From positions 186,001 through 250,000 of the forward strand of contig CALRQJ020000001.1 in the NCBI GenBank assembly GCA_943370285.1: 64,000 nucleotides of DNA. Reading direction: 5' to 3'. The notes under the pieces were generated by a model. That model saw nothing but the letters and a program-made list of their open reading frames with translations, was not told the DNA's origin and ran no database searches. Below, piece after piece: positions 24,990 through 34,130 of the stretch. Position 1 is the first letter of the stretch; each line of letters begins with the position of its first letter. Origin of the DNA: CALRQJ02 sp943370285 (lineage in GTDB: Bacteria; Bacteroidota; Bacteroidia; Chitinophagales; Chitinophagaceae). A program made the translations under genes and the position numbers.

Positions 24990-27703
24990 TTATAGAAGAA
25001 TCTGGAACGATTGATTCTTAAATCTCTCAAAATACCTGATTTAGGATTTACTGTTATATTGAATGAACGATACAATCCAACAGGGGTAATATTGATTGAC
25101 ATTTGCCAGCAGTGCATTTCTCTACTTACAAACATAGTTAAGGTTTGAATTTGCGCTGTTTTAAAATCGTAGTACGATTGGGCACCTACTTTCCACTTGG
25201 GTGATAAACTAAAATCTCCGTTGATACTAACGTTAGAAAAAATTTCTGTTCTAAACCCACTATAATCTGCTTTAGGCAATCTGCTGAAATTAAGCGAATA
25301 GGATAATTGTAAAGACCAAGGAATATTAAAATCGGTATACTCCGCCGGATTTTGACGCACAAACTCTAACTGTCGCTGTTGTTCATCCGGTGTCATAAAT
25401 TCATCTTGTGGTATTCTTTCATCATCTGTTTTGCCATCTTTACTTTTGCTTTGAAACTGTGTAGAGGCAGATATGCTTCCGTTTGTAATTCTACCTAAAC
25501 TAAATTTATCTGCAGCCCATAATAATTTATCTCTTCTAAATCCTCTGCTATCTACTTCATAAGGATCTAAAATAGTAGATGCAGTAATATTTATTTTATC
25601 GAATAAAGTGCTACGCAGATAAAAACTAAAAGGCTGAAGTTTAAAACTATCGGCTACCATATTATAAGCACTGCTAAAACCAAAGCCATCAATCAATTTT
25701 ATTTTTTTTGTTGCCGTTACAGCGGTGTCATTTTTGTCTTTTACTTTCATCTCTAACACATTATCAATACCAAAACCAACACCACCAAAAGTACCTTCGC
25801 CAAAACTTCCGCCTATACCGCCTTCAAACTGAGAAAAGCGAACAAAGTTTTTTCCTGTAGTATCTATTTGTACAGACTTGTAGAATCGCTTCATCAAATC
25901 GGGCTTATAGTTCAAACTTACGTTTGGTCTAATTTCATGTCGAATGGCTTTTAATCTACTGCTCTTCTTAAATCTATCGTACGTACCAAAAATTCGGGTA
26001 TTAGCACCAAGGCTAAATGAAACCTGACGAGCAGTAAAAAAACCTCTCGAAACATTGGTGAGAATACTTTTAGAAGCTGTATCCCAATTTCTTTCTATTT
26101 TTTGACCATACCATTTTTCTTCATATGAAATACCAGGCGCTACTTGTATTGGACCAAATTGAGGTAACGATAAAGTGATAGGAATACTATGATTAGCACC
26201 CCATTGCATGGTATCTAAAACCCTGCGAATATTGAATGCTGAGTCATAAAAACTTAACTGATTTTGCAAGTTACCGCTATAGCCAATACCAATTTTTTCG
26301 TACCACTTGCCTTCGCCGATTTTATCTTTTGGTTCAAATGGATATAAGGTTACTACGTTGAAATTGACTGTTGGCAAATTCAAATTGACCAATCGGCTGG
26401 TATTGTTTTGGTTGTGATTGGCACTAACCGATAAATTGTATTTACCTCTCCAATCTTTGGTATAGTTGATAGAAGAACTTAACTGATTTTGAAAGTTAAG
26501 CACCGCATTATTAGGTGTAAATCGGTTAAACTGTGTACTTCCTGCATTTACACTGGCATTGAACGTACTACCCGGCCTAGCCTTTGCATCTCGGTTATGA
26601 TTCCAGCCAATTTGAAAACTTGAGTTGCGGATAAATTCATCCGTACCCTTTCCAAAACGATCTAAAATTTTTGTCTTTTGAATGGCCAACGTAAAACCAC
26701 CGGAATATTTATAGCGCTTTAAGTAGCGATTAGAAAGATTAACATTCCATCCGCCATAACTATAAATATTTGTTCTAACCGTAATGTCTAAATTATCACT
26801 CAATACTTTATAATAACCCAACCCTTCGAGGCCCAATCCAAAATCTTCATTACTCGCAAACTGCGGAGGCAGTAAGCCGGACTGCCTACCTCTGTTCAAA
26901 GGAAAAATGCCAAACGGAATTCCAATTGGTACCGGTACACCTTCAAACTCAGGATTGGCAGGCCCTGTAACGGCAATTTTATTATTAACCAATTTCATTT
27001 TACGGGTTCTGAATGCAAAATGTGGTGTATCTAGATTGCAAGTGGTGAATCTACCCGACGAAGCATAAAAAACATCTTTATCTACTTTCTTCAACTTTTG
27101 GGCATACACAAACATGTCGCCTTCTTGGTAGTAAGTGCTTTTGGTTAATCCTTTTTGGGTTTTGATATCGTAGAAAATCGTATCGCTGATACTTGTCATT
27201 CCACCTTGGTCTAATTTGGGTTTATCGTACGGACTATTGGTAGAATCTGTATTACCATAAGCCGTGATGCGGTTAGATTGCTGATCCATCTTAACTAACG
27301 CAGCCGTTAATTTTAAGTCGAGGTAAGATGTAGTTGCTTTTCCGTATAAAATAAATTGGCGGGTAGGAATAATCAATACACCACTATCTTCCGCTTCGTA
27401 TGTCACCGGACCATCTAAAGAATCTTTAGACATTTTTACGTTAAAAGTGTCAATTTTTTGAACCGATTGGCTACTATCTTTTGTAATAATTGTATCATTG
27501 TAAATAGCCGATTTACCGGTATCGATGCGTTTACGAACTTGTTGCTTAATCGGAGTAGTAGTATCTGAATGGTCTGTTAATAAAGGGTAAAAATTAGTAG
27601 TGTAGCCGGCTTGAGTAGCTGTAATAAAATATAATTGCGTTAAACACAATAAAGCAATTCCTGCTACCAAACAATTTCTACTAACTTTATTGCGTTTATT
27701 CAT
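24983..27703 (-). CDS. lptD: LptD-like LPS-assembly outer-membrane protein
   Basis: 906 residues from the ATG at 27703. The TTG that extends the frame to 27718 overlaps the promoter box, so it cannot be the start. The N-terminus has a signal or anchor segment (about 9-25), then an OstA/LptA-like beta-jellyroll: 'GVLIIPTRQFILYGKATTSY' and 'GDMFVYAQKLKKVDKDVFYA'. 'GRFTTCNLDTPHFAFRTRKM' and 'VPVPIGIPFGIFPLNRGRQSG' (first 20 shown as key) are LptD-like joins. A large beta-barrel domain rich in Asn, Ser and aromatic residues fills the rest. It probably inserts LPS in the outer leaflet together with LptE. It fits waaA at 62 kb as part of LPS biogenesis. Confidence 0.85.
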   Translation of the reverse strand: MNKRNKVSRNCLVAGIALLCLTQLYFITATQAGYTTNFYPLLTDHSDTTTPIKQQVRKRIDTGKSAIYNDTIITKDSSQSVQKIDTFNVKMSKDSLDGPVTYEAEDSGVLIIPTRQFILYGKATTSYLDLKLTAALVKMDQQSNRITAYGNTDSTNSPYDKPKLDQGGMTSISDTIFYDIKTQKGLTKSTYYQEGDMFVYAQKLKKVDKDVFYASSGRFTTCNLDTPHFAFRTRKMKLVNNKIAVTGPANPEFEGVPVPIGIPFGIFPLNRGRQSGLLPPQFASNEDFGLGLEGLGYYKVLSDNLDITVRTNIYSYGGWNVNLSNRYLKRYKYSGGFTLAIQKTKILDRFGKGTDEFIRNSSFQIGWNHNRDAKARPGSTFNASVNAGSTQFNRFTPNNAVLNFQNQLSSSINYTKDWRGKYNLSVSANHNQNNTSRLVNLNLPTVNFNVVTLYPFEPKDKIGEGKWYEKIGIGYSGNLQNQLSFYDSAFNIRRVLDTMQWGANHSIPITLSLPQFGPIQVAPGISYEEKWYGQKIERNWDTASKSILTNVSRGFFTARQVSFSLGANTRIFGTYDRFKKSSRLKAIRHEIRPNVSLNYKPDLMKRFYKSVQIDTTGKNFVRFSQFEGGIGGSFGEGTFGGVGFGIDNVLEMKVKDKNDTAVTATKKIKLIDGFGFSSAYNMVADSFKLQPFSFYLRSTLFDKINITASTILDPYEVDSRGFRRDKLLWAADKFSLGRITNGSISASTQFQSKSKDGKTDDERIPQDEFMTPDEQQRQLEFVRQNPAEYTDFNIPWSLQLSYSLNFSRLPKADYSGFRTEIFSNVSINGDFSLSPKWKVGAQSYYDFKTAQIQTLTMFVSREMHCWQMSINITPVGLYRSFNITVNPKSGILRDLRINRSRFFYNQ

Positions 27704-27715
27704 ACACAGTTCGAG

Positions 27716-27723
27716 CAAAATTA
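27716..27723 (-). promoter_or_regulatory. -7 box TAATTTTG that sets the lptD start
   Basis: Perfect TAnnTTTG on the minus strand, 12 bp upstream of the ATG at 27703. It excludes the upstream TTG at 27718 as start codon. It is in the divergent region between lptD and the amidase. Confidence 0.5.
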
Positions 27724-27775
27724 GGCTTTAACAATTAAAAAATTATGTGAAGATTACCCATTAACGAATGTAATT

Positions 27776-28723
27776 ATGTTGAAGAATGTTCTTGCAATAA
27801 TCCTCTATTCTATCGGAATCATAGCTTTATCATCTTACGATATAAGCCCTGCCTATAAAGCACAGCGACCAACAGTTCGTAAAGTGGTGATAGATGCAGG
27901 TCACGGTGGTTCGGATGGTGGTGCCGATGGACGGTACTCTAAAGAAAAAGATGTTTCCTTAGCAGTTGCCCTTAAGTTAGGTCAATTAATAGCACAAGAA
28001 ATGCCCGAAGTAGAAGTGCTGTATACTCGTACAACCGATGTGTACCAATCGCCGCCAGCTAAAGCAAGAATTGCCAACGATTTTAAAGGTGACCTTTTTA
28101 TCTCAATACATTGTAACAGTGCACCCGATAATGTTCACCGTGAGTTTACCGGTTATAGAACCGAAACTTATTACAAAGGCAAGGGAAAAAAGCGTAAAAA
28201 AATGACTCGTAGGGTGCCCACTTATCGCTATCACCGTACACCAAGTGTTGCCAAAGGAACCGAAACTTATATTTGGGGAGCTCATAAAAATGAATTGAAG
28301 GAAAAGGCGATGAGAGAAAATGAAGCCTTGTATTTAGATAGTAATACGGCTGACATGGTAAGAGATTTCGATCCTGATTCTCCTGAAAAAATGATTTTAT
28401 ACTCTTTAAAAACCAAACAATACTTCATGCGTAGTGCCAATTTGGCCCTAACAGTAGAAGATGAGTTTAAAAAAGTAGGTAGAATTAGTAGAGAAGTTAG
28501 ACAACGCCAAGTGGGTATTTGGGTATTGCAAGCGGTGGCCATGCCAAGTATATTGGTAGAAACCGGTTTTATTTCTAACCCCGAAGAAGAAGATTATTTG
28601 AACAGTCAATCAGGACAAGAAGAAATTGCTACTTGCGTGGTAAATGCACTAAAGCGTTATAAATTTTCTTTAGAAACACAACAGCTAGACACCACAGGAA
28701 TAACTGCCGGAAAGAAGAAATAA
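27776..28723 (+). CDS. N-acetylmuramoyl-L-alanine amidase (Amidase_3 type)
   Basis: 315 residues. An N-terminal signal (MLKNVLAIILYSIGIIALSS) leads to one Amidase_3 domain: 'KVVIDAGHGGSDGGADG' (zinc ligand His43), 'SKEKDVSLAVALKLG' (Glu57), 'GDLFISIHCNSAP' (second His) and 'PSILVETGFISNPEEEDYL' (catalytic Glu). A basic insertion 'KGKGKKRKKMTRR' (about 139-151) sits inside the domain, as in AmiA/AmiC regulatory-helix insertions. It cleaves the amide between MurNAc and the stem peptide during cell separation. It is divergent from lptD and ends ahead of a terminator. Confidence 0.93.
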   Translation: MLKNVLAIILYSIGIIALSSYDISPAYKAQRPTVRKVVIDAGHGGSDGGADGRYSKEKDVSLAVALKLGQLIAQEMPEVEVLYTRTTDVYQSPPAKARIANDFKGDLFISIHCNSAPDNVHREFTGYRTETYYKGKGKKRKKMTRRVPTYRYHRTPSVAKGTETYIWGAHKNELKEKAMRENEALYLDSNTADMVRDFDPDSPEKMILYSLKTKQYFMRSANLALTVEDEFKKVGRISREVRQRQVGIWVLQAVAMPSILVETGFISNPEEEDYLNSQSGQEEIATCVVNALKRYKFSLETQQLDTTGITAGKKK

Positions 28724-28764
28724 AGATTTTCATAAATAAGGAAAGGAAAAGGTTAAAAGGATGA

Positions 28765-28798
28765 ATACCCTGCCCATAAAAGGCGGGGTATTTTTTTT
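28765..28798 (+). terminator. Intrinsic terminator of the amidase gene
   Basis: Stem ATACCCTGCC / GGCGGGGTAT (one G-T wobble) with a 7-base loop, followed by eight T. It is 41 bp after the amidase stop. The rest of the gap to 28930 shows only a short GGAGC/GCTCC palindrome near 28805 and no gene. Confidence 0.85.
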
Positions 28799-28932
28799 GA
28801 TGAAGGAGCCGCTCCTTACCCACGACCCGTCTCCAAAAGAGAGCGGAGAAAAGAGCTTTAATTTAGCGGCTGGTTAAATCATTAAAGCGGAAGGCTCAAC
28901 TATTACGTGATAGCTCGAACCATGATTAGCAT

Positions 28933-28964
28933 AAAAAATCCCGGTTCATTTTGTTGAACCGGGA
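28933..28964 (-). terminator. Intrinsic terminator of the T9SS cargo gene
   Basis: Perfect 10-bp stem TCCCGGTTCA / TGAACCGGGA with loop TTTTGT; on the minus strand it is followed by six T. It lies 24 bp after the stop of the gene at 28988-30982. Confidence 0.85.
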
Positions 28965-28987
28965 CACTATGATATGATTTGTAATAC

Positions 28988-30982
28988 TTATTGTTTGATA
29001 AATGATTTCGATTGAACGGATTGTCCGGCAGCATCAATCAATTGTATTTGATATGCGCCATTTGATAATTGGTTGATGTTGATGTCTTGCTGATAAAAAG
29101 CATCATTCACCTGCATGGCTTGAGTCATCACCACTGCCCCATTCAAATTAATTACTCTAAGTTGATATTTCCCTTTAGCTACATTAGCTATTTGCAACTT
29201 AATAATGGCAGCAGCAGGATTAGGATAAATAGTTACAAATACATTTCCCTTTTTACCATAATTCAATTTAGCGATTGCAGAATATTGGAATTCACCGTCT
29301 TTATCAACCGATTTAATACGGTAAAAATTATCTCCGGTCAATAAAGACTTATCTGTTAATACATATTCATGTCCATTGCTTCCTTTCGCTTGTACAGACC
29401 CAATTGAATTGAAATTTCTGCCGTCACTGCTTTTTTCAACCATAAATACGTGGGTATTTACTTCGTTGGCTGTTTGCCAACTAATTAGGCCCGTATTGTT
29501 TTGCAAAATAGCGTTGATATTTACAAATTGTAATGGCAAAGCGCCATTTGGAAAAACCCTTGAAGCATATATTGTAGCATTTGCTGTACCACTTCTTGCA
29601 TCGGACCAAGCAACAATTACATTTGCAGCACCACTTGCAATGGCTATTGGTGCCCGTTGATTACTGCCTGTTTTTGTGGCTACAGGTACGCCAAGGCTAG
29701 TCCATTGTTCAACACCTGCGCTATTATAACGTTGAGCTCTAACATCAATATCGGATGTACCGACTGAAGCATCATCCCAAACAATAATAGCTCCGCCACT
29801 TCCATCTTCAATCACATTTAAATTACCCGTTGCATTGGGTTGTGAGTTAGGTCCGTTACTTACCAAAACTCCATTTGCTGTCCATTGAACCACACCTGCA
29901 CTATTAATGCGTTGTACATATAAGTCATTACTTGTTCCAGCATTACGAGTGTCTTGCCAAGCGATGATAGCACCGTTTGCACCATCGCTACACAACCATG
30001 GATTTCTAGAGTTTGATCCGGTAACATCGGCTACTAATGCACCGTTTGCAGTCCATTGTGGCGTACCTGTTGCATTTACTCTTTGAGCATAAATCCCTTG
30101 ATCAGACAAAGTAGCTCTATTATCATCCCAAACTACAATGATGCCGCCGCTACCATCAGCAATCATTTGTACATTATTTTGATTAAAAGTAGCCCCAGCT
30201 GTAAGATTTACACCATTGGCTGTCCATGAACCGGTACCATCATTGTTTATTTTTTGCACATAAATATCTGCATTGGTTGTGGCTACTCTTGGGTCTACCC
30301 AAGTGGCAAAAGCATTACCTAAACCATCTGCTAATAATCTTAAGTTAGATTGCGTATTGTTTGCTGCTACTATTGTGTAATCAGTCATCCATTGTTTTGC
30401 GCCGGTACTGATAGCCAATTTATTGGCAAAATAGTCTTGCCCACTTATGGCGCTGTTACGGTCATCTCTCCAAGCAACCATTACTTCAGTTGCATTAACT
30501 CTTCTAATGACAGAGCCCAATTCTGAACCTAATGTGCCAATAACCGCTACCCCGTTTACGCCCCACAGTGCTACACCGGTGTTACTTATGCGTTGTGCAT
30601 AAATATCGTTATTGGCATTTCGAGCATCCGTCCAAGAAAGAATACAGCCGCCTGCACCATCATCTGTAATAGAAATGGATGTTTGGCCTTGGGAAGCATC
30701 ACATACCACCACCCCTGTTGCTGCTAGTGCAATAGAACCATCGCTTTTTAGTCTTTGCACATAAATGTCTGTACCGGTTGTACCTGAGTTGCGACTATCT
30801 TCCCAGGCGATCCACATACCGCCTGCACCATCTGTAGTACTTACTAAAATACTTTTAGCAGTGGTATTAGAAGCAGTACATACTTCGTTATTGATGGTTG
30901 GGTCATTATTCCAAACCCATTGTGCTTGAATACATTGACCGAAAAAAAATACTGTAATTAATAAGAGTAAGGCTCTTTTCAT
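28988..30982 (-). CDS. T9SS-exported repeat protein with type A C-terminal sorting domain
   Basis: 664 residues. Signal peptide MKRALLLLITVFFFGQCIQAQ. The central ~430 residues hold eight repeats, each with W-x-D-x-[RS] and then a variant of DIYVQR (WEDSRN, WTDARN, WRDDRN, WVDPR, WDDNR, WQDTRN, WDDAS, WSDARS), spaced about 50-58 residues; a beta-propeller is likely. Residues about 490-580 form a beta-sandwich ('ISWQTANEVNTHVFMVEKSS'). The last ~80 residues are a T9SS type A sorting domain ('VFVTIYPNPAAA', 'GAYQIQLIDAAGQSVQSKSF', end KQ). The product is expected on the cell surface or secreted via SprA. It is divergent from the SusC gene. The ligand is unknown. Confidence 0.88.
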   Translation of the reverse strand: MKRALLLLITVFFFGQCIQAQWVWNNDPTINNEVCTASNTTAKSILVSTTDGAGGMWIAWEDSRNSGTTGTDIYVQRLKSDGSIALAATGVVVCDASQGQTSISITDDGAGGCILSWTDARNANNDIYAQRISNTGVALWGVNGVAVIGTLGSELGSVIRRVNATEVMVAWRDDRNSAISGQDYFANKLAISTGAKQWMTDYTIVAANNTQSNLRLLADGLGNAFATWVDPRVATTNADIYVQKINNDGTGSWTANGVNLTAGATFNQNNVQMIADGSGGIIVVWDDNRATLSDQGIYAQRVNATGTPQWTANGALVADVTGSNSRNPWLCSDGANGAIIAWQDTRNAGTSNDLYVQRINSAGVVQWTANGVLVSNGPNSQPNATGNLNVIEDGSGGAIIVWDDASVGTSDIDVRAQRYNSAGVEQWTSLGVPVATKTGSNQRAPIAIASGAANVIVAWSDARSGTANATIYASRVFPNGALPLQFVNINAILQNNTGLISWQTANEVNTHVFMVEKSSDGRNFNSIGSVQAKGSNGHEYVLTDKSLLTGDNFYRIKSVDKDGEFQYSAIAKLNYGKKGNVFVTIYPNPAAAIIKLQIANVAKGKYQLRVINLNGAVVMTQAMQVNDAFYQQDININQLSNGAYQIQLIDAAGQSVQSKSFIKQ

Positions 30983-31099
30983 ATTTCAACTATTTAAGTT
31001 TTGGCGACTAAACTAAATCAAAAAAAGCAGCCATTGGTAACAAATTTTGTGTTTAATTGCCTAATTTGTTGTTGTTTGCACCAATTAAAGAAGGAGTTT

Positions 31100-34000
31100 A
31101 TGATTTTTTTTAAAAAGTTTTTGCTGTTTTTTCTACCCCTAATACTTTGTGTTTCACTCAGTTTTGGGCAAGGAAAAGAAGTTAAAGGTAGCGTTAGCGC
31201 AGCTGATGAGAACATAGCATTAGCAGGTGTTAGTGTTGTGTTAAAAGGTACAAACCGTGGAACGAGTACTAATAATGCCGGGGAGTTTAGTTTGCGACTG
31301 ACTGATGCTGAGTTTAAAGACGCTGTTTTAGTTTTTACTTCAGCAGGATATTACAAACAAGAATTACGTTTAGCAGGAAGAATAGCAGTAAACATCGTAT
31401 TGCAAAAAAACATCCAAGAATTAAAAGATGTGGTTGTTACAAATGCTTACACTAGACCCAAACGCAAAGAAGAAGTGGTGGGTAGTATAGTAACTGTGTC
31501 TTCACAAGAACTTCAAACCTCAAGACCCATAGAAAGTTTTGATAAAATGTTAGAAGGTTTGGCTGCAGGTGTGCAGGTTGAAACCAATACGGAATTAGGA
31601 ACTCCGGTGAAAATTAATATTCGGGGCCAAAACTCATTAACCAATTTATTTACAGGTAATGACAGGGCTCCTATCACTACTTCATCTCAACCATTATTTA
31701 TTGTAGATGGTGTACCGATTATTGAACAACGCCGTGGCGATGAGCCCATTCAACTATCTAATGAACAATTGTTGAATCCGTTGGCCGGATTAAATCCTGA
31801 TGATATTGAAAGTATTTCAGTTTTGAAAGATGCCGCAGCCGCAGCTATTTATGGTGCAAATGGTAGTAATGGTGTAATCATCATCACAACAAAAAAAGGA
31901 AGAGCCGGAAAAACAAGGGTTAATCTGGGTTATAGCTATGGTTGGTCGCAACCCATCAATCAAATTAAATGGTTAGATGGAAAACAATATCAAGGCTTAT
32001 TGAAAGAAATGTACACTAACGAAGGTCGTAGTCCCTTCGATGCCGAAATTTTAGCAGGTCCTAGCGATATCAATACTCCATGGTTTCAACTTACTAACCA
32101 ATATGGTATTTTTAATAATATAGATTTTGACTTAAGTGGTGGCAATGAAAATACACAGTTTAGATTTTCAACCTCTTATCTCGACCAACAAGCCATTCAA
32201 AGAGGAAACGATTTTAAGAAGACATACTTAAGGTTAAGAGTAGATCATACCATTAATAAGAAAATGAGTATCGGTCTAACACTAGCACCTTCGTTCACAA
32301 AAAAGAATGGTTTAAATGTATATAGCAATGTACCTATCATACCTAATGTACCTGCTTATAATGCAGATGGAAGTTTTTACCAGTTGAGTAATTTGGTAGT
32401 ACCCAACCCATTGGCAGTATTAGCACAAAATGTTGACAATGCCGAAGGTGGAACCATCAATGGTAACGTAAGATTAGAGTATAAACCATTTAACCAACTT
32501 AGACTGTCAAGTAGCTTTGGTATTGATGGTTTAGTGAACAAACAAAATGTTTTTCGCAGTGGAAAGAATGCTACTGGAAGTAACGTAAATGGTAGTGCAC
32601 AAATTTATGATAGAACCAATTTCAGTTGGATTAGTTTTAGTCAGGCCGATTATACACCTACATTAAAAAATGGCCATAAACTTGATGTAACAGTGGGTTT
32701 TGAAGCCCAAAGTCAGAGTACCAAATTATTGCGTGGTAGCGGAACCGGTTTTAGTTACTATCGATTAAATGAATTGAGTAATGCCCAAAACCAATCTGCT
32801 GCGTCATCCATTCAAACCGGCAGTTCTTATTCTATTTACGGACAAAGTGCTTACAGCTACGAAGGCAAGTATTTTGCTAATGTAAGTGGCCGATATGATG
32901 CTGCATCTATCTTCGGCAGCGATGTAAACGGAACAGTAAATGCATCATCAGGTTTTGGATGGGTAATCTCTAAAGAAAACTTTTTAAGTAAAGCAGATTT
33001 TATTGATATGTTGCGATTAAGAGTAAGCTATGGTACTACCGGTAACTCTAGAATTGGCAGCTATGAAGCTAGAGGATTGTACAACTTTAGTAATAGTGGA
33101 TACTATGGTAATGTTGGTGCATATCCGGCAACTGCTCCAAACCCTGATTTAAGTTGGGAAAAAAGTTACAAGACAAATATTGGTCTTGATTTTAATTTCA
33201 ACAAGCGATTTAACTTAACCATTGATGTATATCAAAACATTGTTGACGATGCCATCTCTTTAGTTAGAGTACCGGTAGAAACAGGCTTTGCCGAAGTTTT
33301 AGCTAATGTGGCTAAAATGCGTAACCGTGGTTTAGATGCAAGTTTTAATGCTCAAATTTTAAGAGGAACATTTACTTGGAATAGTACTTTGAATGCAGGC
33401 TTCAATAAAAACATTGTGCTAGAAGTAAAAAACAATGCCGAACGATTTGTTAGTAATGATAATCCATCTGCACTAAAAGCAGGCAGTAGCACAACTGCAT
33501 TATGGGGTTTTAGATATGCCGGTGTTGACCCCGCAACAGGCGTAGAATTGTTTTATGATAGAGAAGGAAAAATTTCAACTGCAGCCTTACTAGACCGTCG
33601 TATTGGTGTTAACGGCACTGCACTTGGCGATCGTTTACCAAAAGTACAAGGAGGATTTATCAATAACTTTAGTTACAAGGGTGCAACGCTTACTATCAAC
33701 ATTTTATATTCGATTGGTGGGTACCGCTTCGCAGATTATATTAATGAATTCAACGGTAGAAACTTAGACAATAGAAACCAAAGTGTAAACTTGTTAGACC
33801 GTTGGCAAAAGCCCGGAGATATTACCAATATTCCGCAGTTGCGTAGAGATCATCCCATTGTGTACAATTCAACTCGTTTCTTATACGAAGACACTTATTT
33901 AAAGTTGAGCAACGTATCGTTAGCATATGTTATTCCACAAAAATGGTTTGGTAAATTAAAAGGGGTTCGTTCTACCGTTTTTGTTAACGGAACAAATCTT

Positions 34001-34111
34001 GCTTATTGGTACAAAGAAAAATCTCCCAAAGACAGAAATGGTTTGAAGGAATACAAATTCAATTTCCCAGAGTCACAAACTTTTACTTGGGGTGTTAGAT
34101 TGGGTTTCTAA
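31100..34111 (+). CDS. SusC/RagA-family TonB-dependent outer-membrane transporter
   Basis: 1003 residues from the ATG at 31100, which starts a signal peptide (MIFFKKFLLFFLPLILCVSL) and has AAGGAG just upstream, one of few Shine-Dalgarno-like sites in the window. The mature N-terminus is a CarboxypepD_reg-like domain ('VKGSVSAADENIALAGVSVV'). A TonB box-like 'LKDVVVTNAYTRPKR' and a plug follow with 'MLEGLAAGVQVE', 'RGQNSLT', 'PLFIVDGVPI' and 'ISVLKDAAAAAIYGANGSNG'. A 22-strand barrel fills the rest and ends 'TFTWGVRLGF'. SusC proteins import the ligand captured by SusD. The operon continues with SusD, a lipoprotein and a dihaem peroxidase. Confidence 0.95.
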   Translation: MIFFKKFLLFFLPLILCVSLSFGQGKEVKGSVSAADENIALAGVSVVLKGTNRGTSTNNAGEFSLRLTDAEFKDAVLVFTSAGYYKQELRLAGRIAVNIVLQKNIQELKDVVVTNAYTRPKRKEEVVGSIVTVSSQELQTSRPIESFDKMLEGLAAGVQVETNTELGTPVKINIRGQNSLTNLFTGNDRAPITTSSQPLFIVDGVPIIEQRRGDEPIQLSNEQLLNPLAGLNPDDIESISVLKDAAAAAIYGANGSNGVIIITTKKGRAGKTRVNLGYSYGWSQPINQIKWLDGKQYQGLLKEMYTNEGRSPFDAEILAGPSDINTPWFQLTNQYGIFNNIDFDLSGGNENTQFRFSTSYLDQQAIQRGNDFKKTYLRLRVDHTINKKMSIGLTLAPSFTKKNGLNVYSNVPIIPNVPAYNADGSFYQLSNLVVPNPLAVLAQNVDNAEGGTINGNVRLEYKPFNQLRLSSSFGIDGLVNKQNVFRSGKNATGSNVNGSAQIYDRTNFSWISFSQADYTPTLKNGHKLDVTVGFEAQSQSTKLLRGSGTGFSYYRLNELSNAQNQSAASSIQTGSSYSIYGQSAYSYEGKYFANVSGRYDAASIFGSDVNGTVNASSGFGWVISKENFLSKADFIDMLRLRVSYGTTGNSRIGSYEARGLYNFSNSGYYGNVGAYPATAPNPDLSWEKSYKTNIGLDFNFNKRFNLTIDVYQNIVDDAISLVRVPVETGFAEVLANVAKMRNRGLDASFNAQILRGTFTWNSTLNAGFNKNIVLEVKNNAERFVSNDNPSALKAGSSTTALWGFRYAGVDPATGVELFYDREGKISTAALLDRRIGVNGTALGDRLPKVQGGFINNFSYKGATLTINILYSIGGYRFADYINEFNGRNLDNRNQSVNLLDRWQKPGDITNIPQLRRDHPIVYNSTRFLYEDTYLKLSNVSLAYVIPQKWFGKLKGVRSTVFVNGTNLAYWYKEKSPKDRNGLKEYKFNFPESQTFTWGVRLGF

Positions 34112-34130
34112 ATTTAAAAGTGTATTAAAC

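Noticed and set aside
28800..28930. Possible small RNA or gene remnant between the two terminators
   Set aside because: Only a short GGAGC/GCTCC palindrome near 28805; no open frame, no promoter box and no stable extended fold seen by eye.
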